From NCBI GenBank assembly GCA_033964015.1, contig CM066919.1, positions 2,074,101-2,138,100 on the forward strand: 64,000 nt of DNA, given 5' to 3'. Of the stretch, positions 41,201 to 51,950 are shown in pieces (position 1 is the stretch's first letter; the number at the start of each line of letters is the position of its first letter). Made by a program: the position numbers and the translations under genes. The stretch is from Scolanthus callimorphus. Its lineage: Eukaryota > Cnidaria > Anthozoa > Actiniaria > Edwardsiidae. Under the pieces are notes generated by a model that saw only the letters and a list, made by a program, of their open reading frames with translations, was not told where the DNA came from and searched no databases.

Positions 41201-41866
41201 ATGTATCATATGACAACAATCTTAACAATATTGATGAGATCACCAGAGACTAGGGTATATCTTGATCCTCCTCTATCAAACGTGAAGGATATACAACTGG
41301 TAAGCTATTATGGTCCCACAGCTTGGGTACGATTTAGTGAAGATCAATATGTTTACAAGAAATTAGAGAATAATGAGAAGGAAACACTACAAACCATCCC
41401 AGCAGGTGATTACACCCTTTTAACATTACAGCAAGCATTTGTACGTGGTCTGAAAGGTAATAAGTTTGGAATTATTATAGATAGTCATGGAAAGAATTTT
41501 ATTTCAAATAAGACGGTTAATATCTTGTTATCTGATCAACTAGCAAAAAAGTTAGGTGTTCCTGAAAAAATATTACCTGGTAAGCTATACCCAATAAGAT
41601 GGATACCTGATAAACCTCTGATGTTATTCTGTGATATTCTAGATAGACATAAATCGTACACAAATACAAATAACCAGGGAACAGAGTTAGCACTAAAAAT
41701 AAGTACACTATTAGCAGTTATACCATCCAAAGACTATGCTAGCATTCCTGTTTCTGTCAACACTGTGTTAAATTATTTTACAATAAAACTATTTGATATC
41801 AAAGGTCGAAAGCCTGATTTTAAAAATGAACTGATTATAATCAATTTAAAAGTAACACACTTTTAA
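41201..41866 (+). CDS. Penton-like minor capsid candidate (right copy)
   Basis: Intact 221 aa, identical in protein to the left copy. Identity of this gene in both arms, while neighbours have decayed, may be chance or reflect recent formation. A TTTTAATATATTAT tract follows it and precedes the next gene. Confidence 0.6.
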   Translation: MYHMTTILTILMRSPETRVYLDPPLSNVKDIQLVSYYGPTAWVRFSEDQYVYKKLENNEKETLQTIPAGDYTLLTLQQAFVRGLKGNKFGIIIDSHGKNFISNKTVNILLSDQLAKKLGVPEKILPGKLYPIRWIPDKPLMLFCDILDRHKSYTNTNNQGTELALKISTLLAVIPSKDYASIPVSVNTVLNYFTIKLFDIKGRKPDFKNELIIINLKVTHF

Positions 41867-41874
41867 TATATTAT

Positions 41875-42423
41875 ATGGAATATAACGAACTTTACCCACA
41901 ATTACCCGCAGAGAATGGAGATAACTTCAGACTCCAAAAATCATGTGAGGTATTGCAAAACCTTGAAAATGAAATCAAGCATTATGAGACTGTACAGAAA
42001 AAGTACACTAGATTGAGAAAATTAGTTGTTTGGTCAACAGGTGGAACATCTATTATTCTATCAGGAACTGCTTTGGCTCTGTCACTTACAGGCTTTGGAG
42101 CTGTTGTTGCTGGTCCTATAGGTGGAAAAGCTGCTCTCTTTGGTGTTATTTCTACAACGGCTAGTGTAAAATTATCGAAAAAGATATCTAAGCATTAAAA
42201 AACATCACAATTAGCAAGAGCAAAGGTAAACACACTGGAAGGTATCATTTCAAAAGCTCTCTCTGATAATAAAATATCTGATGAAGAGTTTACACTAATC
42301 ATAAACGAGGCAACAAAATACCATAGTATGAAAAAGGATATTAGAGTGAAATACATTAATGATGAAAAAAAGAAGGGCCCAATATATCAGACCTCCGCAC
42401 ACAGATCCGAAAAGAGATGCTAG
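41875..42423 (+). pseudogene. Small membrane protein with shared in-frame stop (right copy)
   Basis: Same organisation as the left copy: 107 aa, TAA at 42196-42198 after SKKISKH, then 74 further open codons with SDEEFTLIINEATKYHSM. The extension overlaps the 55-aa gene start in another frame. Confidence 0.55.
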
Positions 42424-42529
42424 AAGAAATTTCAAAGAACGTGCGCTAAAAATATCATTTGACCGAACACCATATAACGGATGTATATATGAAATCCGAT
42501 ATACAAAGGAAAAAGATATAAACTACTGA
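42362..42529 (+). CDS. 55-aa basic protein (right copy)
   Basis: Identical layout to 9006-9173 (MKKRRAQYIRPPHTDPKRD ... DINY). It stops one base before the next ATG. Confidence 0.4.
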   Translation: MKKRRAQYIRPPHTDPKRDARRNFKERALKISFDRTPYNGCIYEIRYTKEKDINY

Positions 42530-42530
42530 T

Positions 42531-43058
42531 ATGTATATTATATATATGTTACTAGACGAATTGAAAAAGAGATACCCTAGAGCTGATTTAACAAAGTTTC
42601 ATTTTGTTTCTGATGGCTATGGTGGATATATCTACTGGAAATATAATAGACTTACAGTTATGAGTTATGATGACCTAACAGGACAAACATGGATGTCTGA
42701 TATACCAAGTGACTGGAAGGCTAGATTAGATATAGACCTTGGAATCAAAAAGTCTTTTCCTGATAGTTTGAAATTAACAAATAAATTATATTCAATACCC
42801 GCGATAGACTTTGAATCAACAGCGTCAGACATCTCCGCACTGATAACAAATCTTGATATCTATGTATCACAAAAGCAAAAATTCACAGCTGATATGCGGG
42901 ATATTTTCAAAGAGACCACTATAACATTCCACTCCGCTAAGCAGTCAAGAAGATGGTTACAAGGTCCTGATTACAATTACTGGCCGCAACAGCTAAATTT
43001 TGCTGTTTGGTGTGCGACAAGTGGTTGTGGTATAAGCTTACATGAAGCTAGATCGTAC
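42531..43058 (+). pseudogene. 505-aa orphan protein, N-terminal part (right copy, split)
   Basis: Codes to LHEARSY, then the CAC-type transposon interrupts it. Continues at 46799. The N-terminal part contains FHFVSDGYGGYIYWKYNRL and RRWLQGPDYNYWPQ, as in the left copy. Confidence 0.65.
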
Positions 43059-46000
43059 CACGGCGGGCATAAACGCGCGCCAAAACAGTACGTTGAATCG
43101 TTGCAGCTTTGGGGCTCGGACGTGAGGCCTTTTTGGTAGCCTGGTGACTAATTTGCGGATTCATCCGATAATCCACTTCGGTAGCTCGTTTCTCACTCGT
43201 TGTTTACCGAAGAAAAGATCGGAAGGCGGGAAGCCATGGTCGAAGGAAGCAGCTTTGTTCTGATACCAAACATGACGGGCTTCGGAAAACAGAAGGCAGA
43301 TTTCTGCTCCACTGGAAAGTGGCAAAATTCAAAAAACACAGAACATAGTCGTCAGCAGCTATTTTGACCCTTGTTTTACTTTTTCCACGGAGTTACTAAC
43401 TTTGAGTTAATGTTTAGTGCATTCTGAGTCTTCAAACGGAAACGCTATGTTTTTATTTTTTGAATTTCTGTTTTGATTTCGCGCGAGACCATTTCTAGTT
43501 CTTTAGAAAGCTGTGTTTTGGACGAAAATATCGCTCAGAATCAGTTGGTCAGGTTTTATGAAATGGGAAAACCTTACGGAGCTGAGAAGAATTTCGAAGG
43601 GCATGGCAGCGAGTGGAATACTTCCAGTTCAGCAAGCTGATGATGGTAGATGTGAAGTAATTAGGGCTTATTTCAGAAGGAAGAGTCTTGGCTACAAGAG
43701 GTAAGAACTGAACAACAGAAATATCAAAAACATTCCTCCTGATTCTTCTGTCACTTTCGCGGGTTTTTCACTGCAGAGCCATGTGTTTTTATTTTCGTGT
43801 GTCAGTTGTAAGCTTACATCTTTCTGTGGATAAATTGCACTTCGCTTTAACAGATTAGTTGAAGATATTTCGAGTTAATAATCCTCCTTGTAGTATGCAG
43901 TGCTTAAATTAATTTCCTTTTTATCCGTTTACCACCCTAAGCGATTGTAAAAAATTGTTAGAAAAGTTAGCTCTTTTAATTCACATCCGAGCGGCTGGTC
44001 ACAAACCGCGCGTTTCGTTTCGTCAGTGAACTTGAACTAAATACTACACCTCTAAAATTGCATCCCCAAAATTGCTCAAACAGCTTTACAGCTCAAAGAA
44101 ACTTGTATCATAAGTCCACTGCAGTTTGATAAATCTTTTTTTTTTTTGCTCAGAATTCAGAATGTATAGTAGTAAATGCTTTTTAAGCTTAACTCAAGTT
44201 AGAAGTCTGAACAGCATCTAGAAAAACATCTTTATCAGAAATGAAAATCAAAGTGTACTTAAATCCAATTTCCCAATCATTCAGAAAGTAAGCTAATAAA
44301 CTTATGTTCTGACACTTCCACATGAAGTTATGCTTTTGTTTATCCCAAAAGTAACTAAAAGGAGAAGCTTCCATTTAACTGAAAGGAAAGTGATTTTCAC
44401 CACAAAATAGGCTCATTTCTTAAACTTATACTTACTGTGCAATCTTTCCCCCTGTAAATGTTTCTATACTTATACAATTCAGTGTCTTTCAAAATGTTTC
44501 TGTACTTACAGAATCCTGCACTGTATATTTGAATTGAAAAAAAAAATAAGTGTCACAATAGCTCAAAGTCTTATACTGTGTAATTCCCCCCCCTGCATAT
44601 TTTTCTATGCTTAAATTCAGTGACACTAGTATAGTGTCTATCAAAATGTTTCTGTACTTACAGAATCCTGCACTGTATATTTGAATTGTAAAAAAGTGAC
44701 ATATAAGAAGTATAAAAGATGGAGAATTATCAGGAATTCAAATGGGACTGGATGAGAAAATAAGGCATGTCAGTCACTTCAAAATAAATTAGGTAATAGC
44801 ATTGGATAGAAAATACAACAAATCACACAAAAACTATATTACAGTTATGACCTATATATTTCATGTGTCAGATTGATAAATATAATTTTCAAAGCATTCA
44901 GACCATTTAAAAAGGTGGTGGTTTACTAGATCTTGTAAGGTAACATCAAGATTTTTATATCAGTCACAATTCCTTTTGTTATCTGCAGTGCAGTTTCCAA
45001 AACCGAGACAGCTGACCTTGAGTAGTAGAAAGCTTTTGAAGAATCCATAGTAGCTAAATCCTACATGAAGAAGACAAAATATCTTGTGTCATTTACTGCT
45101 CTCAAGTGAGTAGGTCTGCTATTTCAGTCATAAACTATTATGGCCAGCTTGAAACAGGGCAAAACATAGGACCTCATTTTTAATTCAGTAACATTTTGTT
45201 TGACAGAATTGTAACATGCTGCTATAGAGTTAATTAATTCAAATTTGAATGGCAAAACTGCAAAACTTTTACAGATAGAGGACCATTGTATATGCTTTGG
45301 GAATTCCATGGAGGAGCAAGTGCCAGCTAAATAAATTATTAACCTGATAAGTGCAGAAGAGCACTGACATGACAGTCAACTGTCCCATAGGTGGATGAAA
45401 AGTTTTTATTAAAGCCTGAAGCAATCCATTTGACCAATGTTGACATTCTTTGTTTTTTGTCATATATAACTTCTTCTACAAGTATATCACAAAGTGCAAA
45501 AAAGCTGGTAGTCATCAGAGTTTGATGAGCTACTTTGAAAACATTTTACAGTGCTGGCTCATTTTCATTTGCTAACAGTCATGGCAAAAAATGGCATAGT
45601 TGTTGTCAATAGATGTATTTGTTTAAAATAGAGAATAAAATAAAATTATTTCATTTTTCTGACTTATTAAATTAGGAGACAATAAAAGCAAACAGAATAT
45701 GTCAAAATCAAACAAACCAACCAACTTGCTTACAATACTGTCCTGCTAGATATCCCCCTCAAAAAAGAGGCAGAGATGTTTTCCATGACAGATCTAGTTG
45801 CCACAGCGAGGGTGAAATATCTAAACTGGATGGTACTAGAGTTATCCCAAGCTTCACTCATATCACATATCAAGAAATTGTGAGCATGCATGTAAGCGAG
45901 TGAAGTTTAGAATGTATGCAAGTTCAGACATAAGTATTCTTGAGCTTCCAGGTGGTACAGTATTTTTAGTCTTTTTTTTTTATTATTCAAGAAAACTTTA

Positions 46001-46798
46001 TGGGAATTCCTTGATTTATTTATACCATAGTTTTGTTATCATTTTACCTTAAATGCTATTGGCCTATCTTCTAGTATTAATGAAAGCTTTTATAGAAGGT
46101 CTAAGCTCTAAGATATAGCTTCTCACGGGTTCTGAAATCAGGCACAATAACACAAAGGAAGTCATTTCTAGCAACAATTTTGCTCTGGTAATTCTGATAT
46201 TCTTGTTCTGTCATTGGATATGCTTTAGATCATGTGTCAGACTGTGACAAGTTCCCATAATGCAGAATGCATACACTTCTCCATGTGTCCATGTCCCAGT
46301 GCAGTTCTTCATGGTGTTAGTTTTTTAAATCAATTTTTACAAACTTTTGTATCTTAATTACACTCCATGACAAAGCAGCATACGCAAATCTTGAAATATG
46401 ACAATCGCTATCTTCTGCTAAACATCAGGCAGTTCTTGTAAGCCATAATCATCGCTTGTGACGAAAATTTGCAAGGAATTTACAGAGGAAGATCTAAGAC
46501 GCGATTAAAATAGGAGACGTGGTAGCGAACGTTTACACGAGTTGAACTCATTTGTTGAAATTCAAGAGAATCTGTAAAGTAAATGTTTTGTTCCTCGACA
46601 ACAACGTCCCCTGAAGCTTTTACTTGCAAAATTCCTTATCTTGGGCAGGGTATGACGGTTGAACTCATCATAAATATTGAGAAAACATCCTTCCTTTGCA
46701 CTGCTCCGTGTTCGAACGCGCCGCCATCTTGCTACTATCACAGAAATATGCAACCGCTGACCGCGACTCAAGTCCTGGCGAACGTACTGCCCGCTGTG
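43059..46798. mobile_element. CAC...GTG-ended DNA transposon, 3.7 kb, TAC target duplication, non-autonomous
   Basis: TAC lies on both sides (43056-43058 and 46799-46801) and the left arm shows the empty site. Short inverted ends CACGGCGGGCA and CACAGCGGGCA fit the CACTA/Mirage/Chapaev group or a relative, in which 3-bp duplications are typical of CACTA. I find no transposase; the interior is AT-rich with only short frames (for example 43513-43704, unrecognised). A ~150-bp internal direct duplication lies at about 44405-44700. Confidence 0.7.
44405..44700. repeat. Two direct ~150-bp repeat units
   Basis: The stretch with TTTCTGTACTTACAGAATCC and CACTGTATATTTGAATTG occurs at about 44496 and 44648, with similar flanks (ACTGTGCAATCTTTCCCCC and CTGTGTAATTCCCCC). 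A tandem duplication within the 3.7-kb transposon. Confidence 0.6.
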
Positions 46799-47792
46799 TA
46801 CCCTCCTGTGGTTTACGGTTTTATAAAATTCCATGCATATTTTACGATTAGAAGAATATTGTATGAGATAGGCTGTCCATTACCTGATGATACGGTATTT
46901 GATCAAATAAATAACACATACAACAAAGTGGTTTTCCAAAGACTGTGTCATGAATTTGGTTTACCTACTAACCCTGATTTTAGATTTATAGGAGGTCGAA
47001 ACCATGGCTTGGGTGATATATTCTTAGACTATCCTGGGGAAGGGTATCGTAATGTTCATAATATACGTGCTTATGATACAGAGGCGGATAAATGGCCTGA
47101 TAAATTAAATTTATTTTCTGATGAAGGAGGAACTAAAAACAACGGCAAGCTAGTTAGTTTTATCAGGAATGATACTCATGGTGGAAAGCAATGTTCTTGG
47201 TTTGCCGTTGTACAAAGCTATGGTATTACACGAGCAGGACTAGACAGATTAAACAGATCAGTAGAAGCATTTGTCTATTGCATCCTTGGGTCACAAGTTG
47301 GTACTCGTTCGTCAATCATTGGAAATAGTGGCTCAGCTCAAGAGACACAACAGCAGTTTCTAACCCTCTTTTAATTCCTCAGTGATTGAAAATAATATAG
47401 TTGAATCAGTCCAAAGGTATCAATTAGCAGTACAAGAGGCTAGACTTAGACTTGACCTAGCAATAGCTCCAGGGGCTTGGCTACTTCCTTCGAATCTAAT
47501 TATAAACACAGAAAGTGTAACTGGTTATAATAACAAGCTATTAAAAGCGACAAATGATATGGAGTTTGGTATTAATAACATAAATCAAGAAACAAAACAA
47601 GTGGGTATAAAACATAATTTTAAACCTTCTAAGACAAAACTACCACATCATAATACAGTGGTTGAAAAACCTCCAGTTGAAAAGCCTGTTGTTAGGTCGA
47701 AGATAAAACCCACTATAACAAAACATGAGAAAAATCTTATGTATATAACGACTGTAGTCAGTGCTGGAATAGCTTGGTTTATGTTCCGATAA
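46799..47792 (+). pseudogene. 505-aa orphan protein, C-terminal part (right copy)
   Basis: Resumes with PPVVYGFIKFHAYF, passes GGRNHGLGDIF and AFVYCILGSQVGTRSS without the nonsense seen in the left arm. It then hits a frameshift and stop at about 47371 (CTCTTTTAATTCC against CTCTTTGAATCC on the left). The rest reads on in another frame to the membrane helix ending at 47792. Confidence 0.65.
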
Positions 47793-47881
47793 AAGAGAAA
47801 TTAATATATATATATTATAGTATACACCACAGTATATATTTTGTTATTAATTCCATTATTATGGTAGTCAAAAGTGAAAAA

Positions 47882-48201
47882 TTATTTTTGACTATCATCC
47901 TTCTTTTTCTTACTACATCCTTGAGATTTTAAAACTTCTACACCCTCAGGAATGGCATCAAGATATTCAAATTTATATCTCTGTCCATCAATCTTAGACC
48001 TACCACTTTTTACATGGTTCTTACCCTCCGTACACATTTTGATCAATCCAGAGTTAATCCCGAGGTGCTCTGTACAAGCGTATAGACTTCTATAATATTT
48101 ACCCTCGTCTGTCTCACAGTTGATGGCTTTAACCAAATGGCGATTTTGTGATTGTTTCCAACAAAGGAATAATTTCTAGGTTTTTTTATTTTATCTGTCA
48201 T
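47882..48201 (-). pseudogene. 106-aa HTH/NUMOD-like protein (right copy, frameshifted)
   Basis: One base is missing after the codons for VGNNH (CACAAAATCGCC against CACAAGAATCGCC on the left), so the native start at 48201 and the downstream frame do not join. The EHLGINSGLIKM segment is intact. Confidence 0.6.
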
Positions 48202-48552
48202 TTCTTTATATTATATTAAATAATTATAGCCTTAAGTCATTTTTCTTGTCACCAAAAAATTACACAGATTTATGATTACTTTGTGTAAAAGTTTCAATTT
48301 TGTGTAAAATATTGTGTAGCTTTTGATTGGGTGATGATCTCAATACAACTAGCATGTCCGAACATATAACTTTTTAAACTTCCTGTTTGAAAAAATATAT
48401 ATAGAATTTAAGGACATGCCCAGACTTGCCCACAATCTCTGTTTTCAAGGGGAATATCCGTATGGTGACGTCACGGCACAGCTGTGCCGGTCTAGGTATC
48501 TGATGCTAGGTATAACATCTTTAGTATAACGACGGACTTAGGTTTAGGTTTG

Positions 48553-48722
48553 TCCGCCATCTTGGATTTTAAAGATTGTCCACCATTTTGGATTTTAAAG
48601 ATTGTCCACCATTTTGGATTTTTAAAGATTGTCCGCCATCTTGGATTTTAAAGTTTGATTGACAGGTGTGGTTAAAAAAAAATTGATTGACAGGTGCCAC
48701 GCCCACATTTTGATTGACAGCC
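48553..48722. repeat. Subterminal tandem repeats, right end
   Basis: Mirror of 6532-6726, with about four GGATTTTAAAGATTGTCC-type units but one fewer TTGATTGACAGGTG unit. From 48202 to 48552 there is no gene; the GCACAGCTGTGC palindrome recurs near 48477. Confidence 0.7.
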
Positions 48723-48815
48723 TTAAAGTCAACAGGGGATTCCCCTCACATGATTTTCCCATACATTTACTGTATTTTATTCAAATTGCGCCAGAAACGG
48801 CCAGTTACTACTACT

Positions 48816-49268
48816 CCCTAGTCCAATACCTAGAGTTGTCCCAAGTGCTGTCCCGAATGTTTATATAATACAGTTACCTCAACACGTGGGCAGTGATAGG
48901 CTGTGCCCACGGAGGATAGTACGTGAGAACCACAACTTGAAGAAGACATATCAAATGAAAAGTTCATATCATCTTCTTGAGCATATTGATTGAAAAGAAC
49001 ATCAAACTTGGGGCATCTATAATCCTCCAAATTGACATTGGGTATGCTGAGTCTGTCCAGCAATCGCTTCTCGTGACATCCTCCCTTGTACGCGATAGTG
49101 CCATTTGACTTTAAGTCATGTGTATACCAGTCTTGCACCACTTGGTCCAGTTCTGTGTAGGGTAGAGAATGCTTCCATGCAAAGTCAAAGCGTAGACGGT
49201 GTATCATATAAGCTTTCTTGGCCCCTGCAAAGTCTTTTGCATCTTTCAATTCTTTAAACTTGATCGGA
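48816..49268 (-). pseudogene. RNase H-like/exonuclease-like gene, copy C (truncated)
   Basis: This resumes the tandem array on the far side of the palindrome, starting with the duplicated CCCTA. It carries the C-terminal part of the gene (139 aa: HDLKSNGTIAYKGG, RLSIPNVNLEDY, then the LYKHSGQHLGQL end as in copy B). It stops matching at 49268 within the codons for the FPIK region. Several private substitutions (for example RCPKFD for GCPKFD) show decay. Confidence 0.6.
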
Positions 49269-50475
49269 AAATTTTATAACCAGGAGCTCCGCTTTTAGGC
49301 AGTGGCTAAATCTGTATATTAGAATTATGACAAATCCTCGAAAATGAGGCAGAAAATACTATTAAAACGGGCGAAATAGCTCTACTTCCGGTTTCAGTCT
49401 CGTTTTCATGTTACATGAGAGCGCGCGTATCAATGATGCTCATTTTAGAGGCTTTCCCGTGCTAGGATTTTTTAGGACTTTTAGTATGTTGTTTAGTACG
49501 TTCAACTGACCAATATTGTGAAGAAAAACCTTCTGTTGCAATTAGTGACGGGTCAAACCATAGAATGACTGGACTAAAAACGCGATCTATGGCGATAAGT
49601 TGCCCCGCCGAACGATATCGTAGGATTTGGCCTTTAACGCTTGTCTTCTGTTTTCCAAGAACTTGAATCTTGTGGTGAAGTTTAGCCTGTTGATCTCCCT
49701 CAAACGAACAATTAGAAGTTCGATTCTTTTGTTAGCTTTTCGGACGGCATACTTCATAGAAGATGTAGTAGTTTCGACTCTTGAATCGCGAGAGAAGTAG
49801 ACAAGGCGATTCAGGCATAATTCATATTCTAGAATTAGATCTCAAACTAGAATTTCTTGAGGGTGCAACCAGGGAAGTGTTGTACAACTAAACTGCGTCG
49901 TTGAGGACCGAAGAACTGAATAATTGTGCAATTCAGTTTATATAGTAAAGATTATGCTAATTATGCAAAAAGATAAAGGACATCAAAGCATGGAAATGCA
50001 ATGCATCTCTACAATGTGAGCGCGCAGAAAGCAAATATCTGCTAAACTGCGTACCGCAGATATTTATTCATTGACGTGGACTTACACTTGCGCGGTAAGG
50101 TAAACTTATACACATTCAAATGGCTTCCCTCACAAATTGTGTCCCTTATTAGAGAATTAACTGGCAGTATCAGAAAAACTAGGGAGGGGGGGGGGGGGGG
50201 GGAGGGAACCACAAGACACCACCCTGTATCGAAACAGTTTTAGAATGAAGAATATTATTATAGACAGCCCTTCTGTGTAGGCAACTAACGCAGAAACATC
50301 AATGTTGAATTTGATTTGCCCTGTTGCAAATGGTGCAACAATGAAGGCAGGGGTGGATATAGGGGAGGTTACAACCCCCCCTAAGAGAGTGATAGATTAG
50401 TAGTTATTTGAAGCCAGTGCGGATCATCACCAGTCCACTGCTGCAACCCCCCTCTGATAAAATCCTGGAGCTGCC
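49269..50475. other. Non-coding flank with poly-G tract
   Basis: No gene is supportable. Unique AT-rich sequence; a run of about 16 G lies at 50188-50203, and repeat-like text around 50345-50470 (for example CAACCCCCC) suggests old transposon debris. Confidence 0.4.
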
Positions 50476-51349
50476 ACTTACGCCTAGGGCATACGTCGAA
50501 TTTTGCTTGTATTTAATTCAGTCGAAGCTATTTACTCTGAAATAGGTACATATATGCGACGTTTGCTGCAAATTAGTTCGACTCTAATTAATTGGTTCGA
50601 CTTCGATTTGAATTCGAGTGACCGACTCGGATAATACGACTGTGGTACGACCAAGCGGCAAACGTCGCATTATACTCGCATCGAATTCAATTCATAAATC
50701 ATGCAAATTAGAAAATAATTGATTCAAATTTGATATATTGTGGAAACGTCGCAAAAATAGCCTCTCCCCCATCTGCAAAACCTGGATCCCCCCCTTACAG
50801 AGCATGCGTTCTATGTTACCTTGCCTTCAAAAAGATAAAGTGTCGCAAATCCCTACAAAAAAGGAATCTCTATGAACCTGTTACTTTCGAGCTCACTAAA
50901 TATTTATTTTTGACTTGCGAAATACAAGTTTGCAAATAAATGCGGCGTACTCGAAAATAACGAGAACACAGACGGATGGATAGAACTGAAGGCATGGTTG
51001 GACGTTGGTTTAAAGAAAGAGCCACCTCGATCTAATGAAAGTCGCGCTGATGAACATGCTGCTCAGACCCGTATAATAAATTAAAGTTTAATTTTTCTAT
51101 GAAATTATTCAAAATTTACGCTCAACTGGACACGCTGCATGCACGGGAAATGCATTCTTTTATAGAAAAAACGGACGAAAGGTGCAGGGAAAGCGTGCTT
51201 GTAATTTATTCCCGCGATCAAATGAAGCGTGTAATGCACAATGAATTTGACGTTTGCTGCAAAATTAAATTAAGTCGAATCTCCCTCGAAGCAATTATTA
51301 AATAGATTCGATGCGAGTGAGATTCGACGTATGTCCTAGGCCTAAGGTT
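50476..51349. mobile_element. ~870-bp MITE-like element
   Basis: Ends CTTACGCCTAGGGCATACGT and ATTCGACGTATGTCCTAGGC... form inverted repeats of about 25 bp with few mismatches. The interior has further related inverted segments (GACGTTTGCTGCAAA recurs at both sides) and only short frames. Superfamily unknown. Confidence 0.55.
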
Positions 51350-51950
51350 GTCATGCAGATTCAAGTTCAGTTTGGAAGGAATTTGCAACAGTGAGTTCAT
51401 CAAAAAAGTACCAAAATTGTGTTCCAGAAAATGTGCACCCCCATCCTAGAATGACATCTAGACGACAGCTAGGGAATTTACACACATGAATTGGTAACCA
51501 AAAACAAAAAAATGAATTTAATGTTTATTATTATCAATTTACATTACATCCTAATAACATTGTCATGCCATTTCCTGCATTCTATAAGTTTACAAATTAA
51601 TAATGAATTACGTTATTATTATTTATCCATACATTCCACCCAGACTCGCATTTTACAAATGTAATGATAATCATATATGTAATTTCTAGATTGAGACACT
51701 TTGCATTCTTGTTTACTGTAACATTGAGACACTTTGCATTCTTGTCTACTGTAACATTAGAGATTCAAAGGCTCATTTCAAGTATTCCAAAAAATAGACC
51801 AATTTCGCTATTTTAAAATTCTTTTTGGATATAAAGCTCAGGGGCATAAACAAAAGTTTTGTGCTATGTCGCTGCGCTCCGCCACACAGAAAACGTTTAT
51901 ATTGTATATTCTACAACAAACAACAAGGTGTTGAGAGAGAGGCGAGTTAT
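51350..51950. other. Intergenic sequence, no feature seen
   Basis: About 600 bp of AT-rich sequence. A direct repeat of ATTGAGACACTTTGCATTCT at about 51693 and 51723 is the only structure noticed. Confidence 0.4.

Larger units (their letters stand above)
6438..48815. mobile_element. Palindromic virus-like element (Polinton-like), 42.4 kb with nested insertions
   Basis: Both ends are flanked by the direct repeat CCCTA (6433-6437 and 48816-48820); the uninterrupted sequence survives in the array at about 5731-5741. The termini are AGTAGTAGTAACTGGCCG and its complement, matching the AG...CT convention of Polintons, although those usually give 6-bp duplications. Removing the CR1-like, Kolobok and CAC-type insertions leaves about 15.7 kb: left arm about 7.05 kb, loop 1.58 kb, right arm about 7.03 kb inverted. 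It carries virus-like genes but no recognisable polymerase, ATPase, protease or integrase, so it was probably not autonomous in this form. The arms differ by scattered substitutions and single-base indels. Confidence 0.85.
38044..48815 (-). repeat. Right arm of the giant inverted repeat
   Basis: Inverted copy of the left arm, starting inside the BRO coding sequence and running to the terminus. It lacks the CR1-like and Kolobok insertions and so shows their empty sites; it has its own 3.7-kb insertion at 43059-46798. Private indels include an extra A in an A-run near 40516, a missing base near 48150, and one fewer ~30-bp subterminal repeat. Confidence 0.9.

Noticed and set aside
46583..47374. 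263-aa frame spanning the transposon end and the 505-aa gene
   Set aside because: Its first ~70 residues come from the end of the CAC-type transposon; it is a chance fusion across the insertion boundary.
6438..48815. Palindrome as sequencing or assembly artefact
   Set aside because: Arms carry private insertions with proper target duplications and private indels. Read-level checking is still advisable.
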